A stretch of 64,000 nucleotides of DNA from Rhabdophis nuchalis (Eukaryota > Chordata > Lepidosauria > Squamata > Natricidae), in the NCBI GenBank assembly GCA_039707465.1, contig CM077648.1, forward strand, positions 16,757,119 to 16,821,118, written 5' to 3'. Position numbers and translations under genes: made by a program. The notes below the pieces were generated by a model, which had not been told where the DNA came from, made no database searches, and saw only the letters and a list, made by a program, of their open reading frames with translations. Shown here piece by piece: positions 31,693-42,008 of the stretch. Position 1 is the first letter of the stretch, and the number at the start of each line of letters is the position of its first letter.

Positions 31693-32640
31693 CATTTAAA
31701 AAAAAATAGCATTATGTTATCTATCAGCAAAAGTGTTCTGAATATTGGATGTGTCAAACTCAGCCTATTTATTTGGAAGCAATAGATCTTCATGAGCTAT
31801 GCAGATAAATAACTTAGTCATTTTCATGACATCTGTTTGCAAGAATTTTGAGGAGTTTTTAGAAGGAAAGTTGAATTACCTTTACTGATAATCTACTGAT
31901 AGTAGCTAGAATCCCAAATTGTCTCTAGAGCTCAGCCTGTGCTCAGTGTGGAAAGCCTCACAAATTAGTCCCCTCGACTATCTGGGGCAACAGCAAACAT
32001 CTCAGCATAAGCAAAACAATTCTATTTCCAGGTAAATGTGTTTAGCATGACGGCAAAAGCAGCTTTTTATGCCTCTAGACACAATAGTGATTTATGAGTT
32101 TAAAATGTGAAACTCTACATGCTCAGAGTATTTATTAATCAGGGCTGTTGATTCTAGTTTGTTGAAATGAAGTCTTGCTGCAATATTGTGGCTGTAGAAA
32201 CATAGAATGCCGGCAGAAGAGAATATTGTGTATATACTTCAGAGCTAAAACATAGCTAGCTAAAGCAAAGCTCCCCTAAGACCATTAAGTCTGAGGTCTA
32301 AAATTACTAACTACACCACTGTTGAGTTGTCTTTAATGTCAAAGTCTATGGTGTAGGATTAATGCTCCCAGAAGCCCACTGCTCAGCAATAGCATCTGCG
32401 TTGCATGCAAAAGGCCCTCAGTTTAGTCCTGGGAAAGAAAGAAAAAAAGCATTTCTCTTAAAAGAATCCCTTCCTTCCAGGTTGACATAAAATGAGCAAC
32501 TCTAAGATAATGTTTTGCAAAATTCTGAAGAAAACAATGCACTGATTGGTTTTATACCTTACAAAGATGACAATACATCGCCATCTTAGGTGTATTGTAT
32601 TATTATATGTTTTCCCCATATATCCTTATTGCTTGTATCC
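31693..32640. other. No recognisable feature
   Basis: AT-rich non-repetitive sequence with no convincing coding frame. Confidence 0.4.
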
Positions 32641-32650
32641 ATATCCTACA

Positions 32651-32677
32651 TAGAGGGAGGGAGGGAGGGAGGCAGGG

Positions 32678-32751
<74 letters not shown>

Positions 32752-32827
32752 GACCAAGATAGGAGAGAGAGAGGTAGGTAAGTAGAAAGAAAAATTGTAG
32801 GGATAGCTAGGTAGGTAGATAGGGGAG

Positions 32828-32900
<73 letters not shown>

Positions 32901-32998
32901 GGAGGTAGGTAAGTAGAAAGAGATTAGATAGATTGGTAGAGAGAGAGGACAGAGATAGGGGAGAGGTAGGTAAGTAGATAGATAAAAAGAGAGATTAG

Positions 32999-33089
<91 letters not shown>

Positions 33090-33196
33090 GAGAGAAATGG
33101 AGGTAGGTAAGTAGAAAGAGATTAGATAGATTGGTAGAGAGAGAGGACAGAGATAGGGGAGAGGTAGGTAAGTAGATAGATAAAAAGAGAGATTAG

Positions 33197-33255
<59 letters not shown>

Positions 33256-33363
33256 GAGAGAAATGGAGGTAGGTAAGTAGAAAGAGATTAGATAGATTGA
33301 TAGAGAGAGAGGACAGAGATAGGGGAGAGGTAGGTAAGTAGATAGATAAAAAGAGAAGATTAG

Positions 33364-33434
<71 letters not shown>

Positions 33435-33467
33435 GAGAGAAATGGAGGTAGGTAAGTAGAAAGAGAT

Positions 33468-33539
<72 letters not shown>

Positions 33540-33600
33540 GATAGAGGAGAGAGAGAAATGGAGAGATAGGTAAGTAGAAAGAGAAATAAGAGGGGGGGGT
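32651..33600. repeat. Higher-order GATA (Bkm-like) array with repeated spacer
   Basis: Five GATA blocks are separated by a conserved spacer carrying GGAGGTAGGTAAGTAGAAAG and GGGGAGAGGTAGGTAAGTAG. The spacer landmark GGAGG occurs at about 32901, 33099, 33265 and 33444 (periods about 198, 166 and 179) and a diverged one near 33560. Period differences come mainly from GATA copy number. A (GA)n block lies at 32839-32897. Ile/Tyr/Leu/Ser frames on the minus strand are artefacts. Confidence 0.95.
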
Positions 33601-33694
33601 CTGAAAAAGCAGGGCTGGAGAAAACCTATTCCTGAAATCTTGGCTATCTTGTGCCAATCAGAAGGGACAAAACTGAAGCAGATAAACCGAGGAC

Positions 33695-33931
33695 CTATCT
33701 CTGGCCAAGGATACACAAGCTGCTTTTTGCCCGTTCCTCTTTGGCAATTACGGTAGCATTCGCATCTCTTCTCAGTTTCTTAGCCTGGATTCGTATTTGC
33801 AGTCCTTGCACACACTGGGATATGCCCTCGTAGGAAGGAGCACAGTTATCCGTCCCAGACATTAAAAACCCTGCGCCATATACGCTTGAACCATGCCTCG
33901 TTCTCTTTAAAAACAGATCTGTCAAAATCAA
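33695..33931 (-). other. Unassigned open frame, possible exon
   Basis: A minus-strand frame of about 78 codons has balanced composition and no visible repeat origin (for example GTDNCAPSYEGISQCVQGLQ). It begins at a TTG codon, not ATG. A TTTTGACAG acceptor-like site lies at its upstream edge. I do not recognise the protein. It could be a coding or untranslated exon of a minus-strand gene, or chance. Confidence 0.2.
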
Positions 33932-34262
33932 GGCTGCCGCTCAGGGTTGCTGGAGGAACACAACAAGGCTGTTCATGGTTGCTTGCTTTCTCTCCCCCCC
34001 AGTTCCCCCCTCCCCAAGTATTGATCCAAAGCTCGGCTATAAATCATTCTATATTTAAACTAAATCATAGAGCAAATAATTAACATCGAATCTGCCTTTA
34101 GTGATACAATCTAATCTCTGCAAATGAAGAGACGAGTTAAGAAAAAATGAAGCATGCTAGATTTGAACAATAATACAGAAATGTTAGGCTGGAACGCTGT
34201 AAAAGTTGCTTTTAAAAGAGCTGCATTGTTTGAAGGTGCACGCTTGTGGCTTGTAGCGCTCT

Positions 34263-34861
34263 CTTGGAAGGAATGTCCTTCAGTTCCAAGTGGAGAAAAA
34301 GACCCTGGAGACATGGAGGCTTCTTGGCAAGATGGTTTTAATGGTGGACAGAACCACATGGCTTGGGCTCTTGAATAGAAAAGGGGGATCACATGCTTCC
34401 AGATGTTGGGTGAAGAAGAAGAAAAAAAGAGACCAAGATGTTGAAAGTTCCTGGTTTTATGCCCTCTCTGGCCTTTGATCTTGATCTTGCATTTTGATTG
34501 GTTGTCAGAACTCCCATGGGGCCGTGCAGGGGCAACTCTCTAAGCTGTGAGTCCAAGTTTGGTTGAGAATTGCTTCTTCCCAGGGGCCCTGCGGTGAGAT
34601 GGCTAAAGGGCTAATACTATCCTGGCTTAATCTCATCACCTTGGAGCTGAATGGGGGAGATCTTTGTTATGTAGAATAGACTGGGCCAGGCTTTTTAAAA
34701 TGGCCCATTGACAAAGGTGGGGTCTATTAAGAGTGAGTCTGCTTCCTGGCTAAAAACATGTTTCTCCATTTCTGACCCAGGGAAATACAATATCCTGCCT
34801 TTTCAATATTTCCCAGATATTTCATTTTTTCTAGGAGAGGGGTGGGTGCTAACTTCCTACG
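34263..34861 (+). mobile_element. Solo LTR, GTTGGAAG family
   Basis: Starts CTTGGAAGGAATGTCCTTCA and ends GGTGGGTGCTAACTTCCTACG. GCTCT flanks both sides (34258-34262, 34862-34866). The body has TTTTATGCCCTCTCTGGCC, GATTGGTTGTCAGAACTCCC and GGAGATCTTTGTTATGTAGA, shared with 49759-50302. No internal region is attached. Confidence 0.75.
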
Positions 34862-35094
34862 GCTCTTCTCAGAAATGGCTGTTTGAAGCACCTGGGTTAT
34901 CTTGAAGAAGAGTAATTAAACATCTGGTGCATGTCAGCATTCATGCACAGCCTATAATGACCTAACTTTCCTCTTTGAAGGATTCTTTTATATGTTTTAT
35001 TGTAGATTTATGTAAGGCCTCCTACTCAAACTTTACACTACTGAGATTATAAAGCCTAAAGACATCTGTTAGGTCACTACTCTTAAAAGCTGTG

Positions 35095-35352
35095 CTTGTC
35101 TATGGAGATTCTCAGTCATCCAGGTCATGGTTGTCCTGAAGGTGCTTTTTTCAAGAGGCAACTGGACTTCCTGGTTTTTTCTTTGAAGACATTTCACTTC
35201 TCATCCAAGAAGCTTCTTCAACTCTGGCTGGATGATGGGGAATGGAAGAATCCCACCATGCATCCAGAGCTGAAGAAGCTTCTTAGACGAGGAGCGAAAT
35301 GTCTTCAAAGGAAAGACCAGAAAGTTCAGTTGCCTCTTGAAAAAAAGCACCT
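35095..35352. repeat. Large imperfect palindrome, Penelope-like terminal repeats head to head
   Basis: Left arm: CAGTCATCCAGGTCATGGTT, TTCAAGAGGCAACTGGACTT, GAAGACATTTCACTTCTCAT, CCAAGAAGCTTCTTCA. The right arm is its inverted copy ending TTGCCTCTTGAAAAAAAGCA. Each arm holds a decayed GATGAG...GAAAC-GTC pattern, reminiscent of the minimal hammerhead motifs known from Penelope-like elements. Related copies lie at 5776 and 36622. Confidence 0.6.
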
Positions 35353-35423
35353 CTGCGACAAAAACTGGGCTTATTTCTTTATTCTACTTCAATATGACAG
35401 CGGTAAAGAACCTTTGCAAAATC

Positions 35424-35726
35424 GGTGGGTTTAGGTCAGATCCCGGTGCAACCGGTATGGTGCAACAGGGCCGGACGTCCACATGAACGCATGCATGCGT
35501 ACTTACTCCGCAATGCCTCCATGACACTCCAACTGCTCAGCGGAGCGTCGCGCAGGCACCGTATACTCTGTGGACGTGCGCGGAGGCCCTGAAGAGCTCA
35601 AATACCGGTAAGGAGCGCTTGCGGGCGGGTGGGCCCTCCGGAGCACCATACTGGAAGGGTACCTGGTGCCCCCGGCAGGCACCAGTACGCCCATATCAGG
35701 GCATACTGGTCGTAACCCACCACTAA
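35424..35726. mobile_element. hAT-like element, uncertain boundaries
   Basis: Left CGGTGGGTTTAGGTCA and right GTCGTAACCCACCACTA form short inverted ends resembling other hAT families here. The GC-rich interior has GCATGCATGCG. I found no convincing target duplication. Confidence 0.5.
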
Positions 35727-36004
35727 TTTAGGTTCCTCTCTTTTCAGGATTGATGTTATACCAGGCGTCAGCATAGTCAGGACTGGTGAAAGACTTTGTC
35801 CCCAAGGAGGGTTAATCTCTAATCTCTGGAGTATAGTATCTCTATCTACTTATCCTTGTTATGGCCACGTTATCAGTTAGCCTGTCTTTTCTGGCTTGCA
35901 ATGATTTGTTGATTGGGTATCAACAGAAGGGGTCACTAGCGTTGTGAGGGAAGGGAGTCTGTGTTTATGAATGATGTATTTTAAATGTTGCGCATACCCA
36001 CATC

Positions 36005-36559
36005 TGTTCTGACCGAGGCTTCCCAAGAGCATGAAACTCCTTGTCCTGGCAAAAACCCCTTTTATTAATTTACAGTGAATTCTGATCATTCACAGCCGGC
36101 AAAGAGGATTTATAGTCACAGACCTTATCTGGCTTGGAGAGCTTGCCAGGCCAATTTCTGAAGAACTTGACAAGGAGTCTCGGAGAATCACTAACCAATT
36201 AGCGAACTGATTGTCTCCTCCTCCACTCCCCTTTCGCTCCTCTTTTATTTCCTCTGGGAGGGACCATTCATCATCTGGCCTTACTCCCAAGTCAACCCCT
36301 GCTCTTTAGTTGTTCCCTTCATCTGGCAACTCTGCGCATGCGCACACTGGGAACAGGCTCCAGCTGTTCGTCTGCCTCACTGATGTCTGCCTCTGAAGGC
36401 AGCTGATAGCTGGCATACGGCTCTGGTCTCCTCTCTGCCTCCCACACAGAGCCCTCATCAGAGCCTTCCCCAGACTCCAGGACTGGCCCATGTTCCTCCC
36501 CAACCTCCTCACTGCCCAAATCTGCTGCCAGCTCCACTGGTCGCTGGCGGGCCACAACA
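36005..36559 (-). mobile_element. Solo LTR, TGTTGTGGCCC family
   Basis: On the minus strand it runs from TGTTGTGGCCCGCCAGCGAC to AGCCTCGGTCAGAACA (TGTT...AACA). It aligns with 44188-44797 throughout. The acidic frame (ELAADLGSEEVGEEHGPVLE, then EADEQLEPVPSV) is open. The 5-bp flanks do not match well. Confidence 0.8.
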
Positions 36560-36621
36560 CAATCATCCCCCCCCCCACACACATTTTTTAAGCCGCCTCA
36601 TAAAATGTATATAAAGAACAA

Positions 36622-36832
36622 TGTCTATGAGATTCACAATCATCCAGGTCACAGCTGTCCCAAAGGTGCTTTTTTTTGCAAGATGCAACTGGACTTTCTG
36701 TTTTTTCTTTGAGGACATTTCCGCCTGTCTTCCCATCTCATCAGCTGAAGACGCTTCTTGGCTGAGAAGTGAAACATCTTCAGAGAAAAACCAGAAAGTC
36801 CAGTTTCCTCTTGGGAAAAAAAAAGCAACTTT
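36622..36832. repeat. Penelope-like palindromic repeat, second copy
   Basis: Same motif order as 35095-35352 (ATCATCCAGGTCACAGCTGT, GCAACTGGACTTTCTG, CAGCTGAAGACGCTTCTTGG, CTGAGAAGTGAAACATCTTC). The arms have diverged further. Confidence 0.55.
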
Positions 36833-36840
36833 GAAGCACG

Positions 36841-37345
36841 ATATGATTTCAGCTAGGAAATATTTATTCAGCATTTTTATGTAGAGCTGTAACCAAATGG
36901 TTGTATAGGCGCATAACTTCCCTAGAAATACCAGGGAAGAGGCTTCATTTTTGCTGAGAAGAATCTTGGGCCCACAAACCTTTTAAATGATTTTCTTAAA
37001 AGGTAGACTTGGAGGCAATGCATAATTTAGAAAGTTGTTCTTTCCTGCTGTAGATTATGTCCAAGAAAAACTGAAGTTTGTGTAGACTTCACTCCCAGTT
37101 CAACCCATGGAGGACAGGTTTCTAATTCCTACATGTGATATTTGTCTGAGGTTCTATTTCTGAATTTCGATTTATTTGAGGTTGTACCATGTGGTTACAT
37201 CTGATTTATAGCTCAAGAGGGAGGCTACCATTGTTTGGTAGGTGAGACTTCATATAATTTTGTTTTGAATATGTGTATATTTTAATCCACTATGCTTAAT
37301 CAGAGGGTACATCAATCTGTTCTTCTCTCTCATATATTCATAAAC
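36841..37345. other. No recognisable feature
   Basis: Mixed AT-rich sequence. Confidence 0.4.
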
Positions 37346-37587
37346 TGCGGTGGCGCAGTGGTTAGAGTGCAGTACCGCAGGCTAATTCTGCTGACTGCTG
37401 GCTGCTTACAAGTTGGCAGTTCAAATCTCACCAAGCTCAAGGTGGACTCAGCCTTCCATCTTTCCGAGATCGGTCAAATGAGGACCCAAATTATTGGGGG
37501 CAATATGCTGACTCTGTAAACTGCTTAGAGAGGGCTAAAACGCCCTGTAAAGTGGCATATAAGTCTAAGTGCTATTGCTATTGCTGT
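37346..37587 (+). mobile_element. tRNA-derived SINE, well preserved
   Basis: The head ACTGCGGTGGCGCAGTGGTT (A box) and GCAGTTCAAATCTCACC (B-box-like) are clear. The body has GACTCAGCCTTCCATCTTTC and the tail TAAGTCTAAGTGCTATTGCT. Confidence 0.88.
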
Positions 37588-37739
37588 ATATATTTAAATT
37601 GCGGGAAGGGGTCATTACTAGGGATATGGTAGAGAGCATGGTATTGATATTGCGTTTTCATTAATATTGTAATATTAAAGCTTTGCCTTTACTTTCAGAG
37701 GTAAATTGTAATGATCTTTTACTGTTCAAGCTGAGAAAA

Positions 37740-38325
37740 GGCAGTTATGGGAACCTCCAGGTTCTCCCGTGTAACACCGCTCCTGCGCGAGCTGCATTGG
37801 CTGCCTGTCATCTTTCGGGTGCGCTTCAAGGTGTTGGTCATCATCTTCAAAGCGCTCCATGGCATGGGACCTAGCTATCTGCGGGATCGCATCCTGCCCC
37901 ATACATCCCTGCGGCCGATTTGCTTCCACAGAGAGGGACTTCTCCGGGTGCCGTCCACTAGGCTATGCCAGCGGGCGACGCCCAGGGGAAGGGCCTTCTC
38001 TGTGCGGGCCCGACCCTCTGGAACGACCTTCCCCCCGAAATTAGAACAACTACGGACCTCTGCTCCTTCCGTCAAAAACTAAAAACTCATTTCTTCTGCC
38101 TGGCCGGCCTGGGGTAATCGAACTGTTTTATTAGGGTTTTTTAGGGGTTTAGTTTTAGTTGGTTTGGGATTTTAGCGCAGGGTTTAAGTTTAATTCATTT
38201 TAATATTGTATTTATGCTTGTGGTTTTATACATTTATTTTTAAATTCCCTGTGCACCGCCTCGAGTCCCTTCGGGGAGAGAGAGCGGTTTATAAATTAAA
38301 ATAATAATTATTATTATTAAAACAG
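37740..38325 (+). mobile_element. L2-type LINE 3' end
   Basis: The frame reads TPLLRELHWLPVIFRVRFKV, FKALHGMGPSYLRDRILPHT, GLLRVPSTRLCQRATPRGRA and then shifts. The 3' UTR has GTGCACCGCCTCGAGTCCCT, ending AATAATAATTATTATTATT. Confidence 0.82.
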
Positions 38326-38622
38326 CGATGGAGCCATTTCTTTTCAGCTTTTTTCCCAGGATAGGTTTTTAGGTAATTTTCTCATACTTGCATAATTTCA
38401 GCCCTCCCCTGTCGGCTAAATTAAGTTGCCTCCTTGGTATATGATTTGCCTCAGCGTCTTGTCCCCTACAGACACAACTCAGTGACAAGTGAATGCCATA
38501 GGATGACCTTTTTGCTCTCTGTGGATTGATCCAGATCAGGAAAAAATAATCAGAATAACAGAGTTGGAAGGTTCCCTAGAGGCATTCTAGTCCAACTCCG
38601 TGCTCAAGCAGGAGGCCTTAAC

Positions 38623-38974
38623 CCAGTGATGGCAAACATTTTTCTGCTCGGGTGCCAAGAGGGCGTGCACGATAGTGCATATGTGTGGGCCCACACCCAT
38701 AATGCAATGCCCTCCTGCCATACATACAACCCCCCCCCCCCCGCGCTCTCCCATGCATGCATTCAGGCCTTACTAAAGCCTTACAGGGTCTATTTTTTGC
38801 CCTCCACAGGCTCCGGAGGCTTTCCTGAAGCCTGTGGTGAGCATAAATGGCTTCTCCTGCCCTCTGAAAGGGCGAAAATATGGTGGCCAGTGCGCACATG
38901 CACGCTGGAGCTGACATAGGGCAACACCTCATGTGGCCTCATATATGGCTCCATGCCATAGGTTCACCATCATG
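38623..38974. mobile_element. Non-autonomous hAT, family B, inside CR1
   Basis: Left CCAGTGATGGCAAACATTTT, right ATAGGTTCACCATCATG. Flanks GCCTTAAC (38615-38622) and GCCTTAAA (38975-38982) match at 7 of 8. Confidence 0.85.
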
Positions 38975-38989
38975 GCCTTAAACCATTTC

Positions 38990-39713
38990 TGTGTGACCCA
39001 GGGCATACCACAGAGATAACACTGGCAGCTGGCAGTTCAAATCACCCCCTTATTGATCCAAATTTCCCCAAATGCTCCCATGTTTCTGGCACATTCCAGA
39101 GTAAAGTGATGGCAGCCCCCCCTCACCTCCCCCCCACCTCAAGCAGCTTCTGGCTGCAAATAGTCTAGCCCAGCATTGTCTGCACCAAGGCTGCACAGCA
39201 ATAAATCCAGCAGGGCAAATCAAGGAGTTCAGGAAGCAAAGGATGCAGTTAATTAGTCCAGAAAGCAGGAAGGAATGCAAGGACTCTTGGAAAGTTCAAA
39301 TGTCAGCACTTAATACTTCAGGAACTCAGTGTTTGTTCCCGACAAATGCCCGTCCCCACAGCGGCTCCCTAAGTCTCATTCCCCAAATGTGCCTTGTGAA
39401 GATGGGCGGGACACTCTTTTCCCAAGTAGTCTGCTCAGTGTGTGCTGTTCTCACCTTCTCTCCACTCTCTGTGCTTTTGGATCAGGAGGGGGTGGTCCTT
39501 GCTCCTCACCTGAGCTCTACCCCTTCCATCCTGCCCGTGTTTCTCCCTGTCTACAAGCTGTTTTAATCCTGAAAGGCCCAGGCCTGACTGTCTCTGCCTT
39601 TCCCCATTTTCCTCCGAAGCCAACAAATATAACCCCCTCCCCCCTCAATCTTTGTCCGTTCAAGTTCCAGCTCATCTTCCCCCGCAGATTCAGCCTCCAA
39701 CGGGGGCATGACA
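38990..39713 (-). mobile_element. Solo LTR (724 bp) inside CR1
   Basis: On the minus strand it runs TGTCATGCCCCCGTTGGAGG ... CCCTGGGTCACACA, with TG...CA ends. A perfect 5-bp duplication ATTTC (38985-38989, 39714-39718) restores the CR1 sequence. It starts with an acidic frame (MPPLEAESAGEDELELERTK), as in other LTRs here. Confidence 0.85.
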
Positions 39714-39900
39714 ATTTCAGACAAATGGTTGTCCAGTACCCACAACTTCCGGAGGCAAACCTATCGACTGATTAATTGTTCTGTCAGGAAATTTCTCCTT
39801 AATTCTAGGTTGGATTTCCCTCTTTCATCTGTTACTTCTTGTCTTCCCCTCAGGTGCTTTGGAGAATAGTTTGATCGCCTCTTCTCTGTGCCAACCTCTC

Positions 39901-40607
39901 AAATATTAGGAAGCAAGGCTAACTGGGGAATTCTGGGCGTTGAAGTCCCCACGTCTTAAAATTGCTAAGGTTGAGAAATACTGATCTTCAGATACCGCAG
40001 GATATCAGATCCCACATCAAAGGCTTTTCAACCTGATGTGGAACCTGAAATACAAGAAGTCCATTCATTCAGATAAAATGCATGTGGAATCAATATCCCT
40101 CTTATAGAGAATATCCACTCCCCTATGTTCATTCTAGCTTGTAATTTAAATAACAAAAGGATTCCAAGGGTTAGCTTTCCACCAGGGAGGAAACTACTAG
40201 TGTTTACAAAATAAAACCTGCTAAGTATTCTTCTTTGCAAATCCCAGTCTGCATTAAATATTTTCCGCTTCTTGGCTTATAATCGTGAACCCATTTGCAG
40301 GATTCTTCCCTCCTTTCGCCCACTCTTAACCCCCCCATGGCACATAAGCATCAAAGAGTGACAGTTCCGTAAGGCATATTATTTGGAGACGTGGAAGGCT
40401 GACCAAGTGTGGCAGACTATACTAATTTGATTCTCCCTTTGTAAACCCAGAACCTTCCTAGGAATTTTTTCCTTGAGAATATTTCTCCTTCCCATGCAAA
40501 TAAGATAAATGTGAGCAAAGCAGTACCTAAAATCTCAGTTGAGCAAGTTTTTATTCTCCTTGTACTGTGATTTCCAAATGTATATCCATAAGGAACTTTG
40601 CTTTATA
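39901..40607. other. No recognisable feature
   Basis: Contains TGGGGAATTCTGGGCGTTGA near 39930, a fragment of the palindromic hAT MITE type. Otherwise it is unassigned. Confidence 0.4.
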
Positions 40608-40938
40608 GGGAGTCCTTGTTTTATAAGAGTTCATTAGACACCGTTCAAAGTTACAACAACACTGAAAAAAGAGACTTTAGACCATTTTTCGCACTTATGA
40701 CCCTTGGCTATGTGATTTACATTCAGATGTTTGACAGCTGGTTCATATTTATGACAGTTGCAGTGTCCTGGTGTCATGTGATCATGTTTTGGGACCTTTT
40801 TACAAGCTTGAGTCAAGCAAGATTCACTTACTAATTTAACAACTGCAGCAATTCACTTAACATATGTGGTAAGAAAAGTCGCAAAATGGGGCAAAACTCA
40901 CATTTTGGGCTCAATTGTAAATTGAGGACTACCTATAG
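40608..40938. mobile_element. CAGGTAGTCCTC-family DNA element
   Basis: Left end AGGGAGTCCTTGTTTTATAA, right end CAATTGTAAATTGAGGACTACCT. The interior has GACAGTTGCAGTGTCCTGGT. A family B hAT follows directly. Confidence 0.68.
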
Positions 40939-41329
40939 CAGTGATGATCAACGTTTTCGACACTGAGTGTTGAAACTGCAGTGCATGCATGCGCATAAGC
41001 GTGCACGTGATGGAGCACCAGAACGCGGAAGAGTGCCACTGGCTGGTGCACATACACGTGGCAGCCAGCTGCGCTCCCGGGTTCCATTGCACACATGCGT
41101 GCTGGATAGCTAGTCTTTGCACATGCGTGTGCCGGCACCCAAAAGAGAGCAGTTGACTGCATGTGCATGCGCACCAGCCAGCTGCTCCCTTCCGTCATGT
41201 GCATGCACACTGGGCCAGCTGGCACATGATGGAACCTGGGAGAGCTGCTGGCAATGGCGTGTGTGCCCACAGATAGGGCTCTGCATGCCACCTCTGGCAC
41301 ACATGCCACACACACGTTCGCCATCACAG
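40939..41329. mobile_element. Non-autonomous hAT, family B
   Basis: Left CAGTGATGATCAACGTTTTC, right CACGTTCGCCATCACAG. Perfect 8-bp duplication ACCTATAG (40931-40938 and 41330-41337). The interior is a mosaic of CATGCGCAT-like units. Confidence 0.9.
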
Positions 41330-41337
41330 ACCTATAG

Positions 41338-41717
41338 TTAAATACACAAAATTATTTTTCCAATCTTCAATTTGGACAGTCCATCAACACCTCAAATTAT
41401 ATTTCTGCAGAGTAAGAGATATTTCCTGGTTATTTGTCTGCTGAAATCTCATGTTTTATGAGATATGTCTCCTCTACTGAGGTATTAATTGCCTCCTGAT
41501 CTTTGTTATTCATAAGGATTGAAGCTAGCATGGACTTCTTGCAGTGATGAACCCTTTGAAAGAGTTTCTAATCAGGGATCTTCTAGGAAGCCATTAGATA
41601 AGAGAATCCCCAGTTACTACTACAATCAGATTCTTTTCTTCTGGATTAGAAAAAAAAGGACTTTAGCACAGGGTTGGATTATCTTTTAGTGATACTGAGA
41701 TGCTTTGTTGAGGAAGG
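41338..41717. other. No recognisable feature
   Basis: AT-rich sequence between two hAT elements. Confidence 0.4.
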
Positions 41718-41725
41718 GGACAACC

Positions 41726-42000
41726 AGGGGTAAAATTCAGCAGGTGCTGACAGGTTCTGGAGAACAGGTAGCGGAAATTTTGAGTAGTTCGGAGAACTGG
41801 CAAATACCACCTCTGGCTAGCCCCACCCCCATCTATTCTCTGCCTCCTGAGTCCCAGCTGATTGGGAGAGAATGGGGATTTTGCAGTATCCTTCCCTTGG
41901 AGTGGGGTGGGAATGGAGATGTTGCAGTATCCTCCCCCTGCCATGCTCACTAACCCACACCCACAGAACCGGTAGTAAAAAAAATTGAATTTCACTACTG
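41726..42000. mobile_element. Non-autonomous hAT, family A
   Basis: Ends CAGGGGTAAAATTCAGCAGG and AAAATTGAATTTCACTACTG. Flanks GGGACAAC (41718-41725) and GTGACAAC (42001-42008), 7 of 8. Confidence 0.9.
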
Positions 42001-42008
42001 GTGACAAC

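Larger units (their letters stand above)
38552..39900 (-). mobile_element. CR1 LINE 3' end interrupted by a hAT and a solo LTR
   Basis: CR1 blocks are 38552-38622, 38975-38989 and 39714-39900. They join into one CR1 3' end when the two inserts are removed. Motifs (plus strand): ACAGAGTTGGAAGGTTCCCT, TTTCAGACAAATGGTTGTCC, GAAATTTCTCCTTAATTCTA. Confidence 0.78.

Noticed and set aside
33193..33716. Minus-strand Ser/Ile/Tyr/Leu frames resembling a membrane protein
   Set aside because: Translation of the GATA array; the hydrophobic pattern is a tetranucleotide artefact.
37346..37420. Apparent tRNA gene (A and B boxes)
   Set aside because: It is the head of a SINE; body and tail match five other copies and no cloverleaf is intact.
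39243..39775. Plus-strand frames of 107 and 148 codons as a proline-rich gene
   Set aside because: They lie in the 724-bp solo LTR with an ATTTC duplication and run on into CR1.
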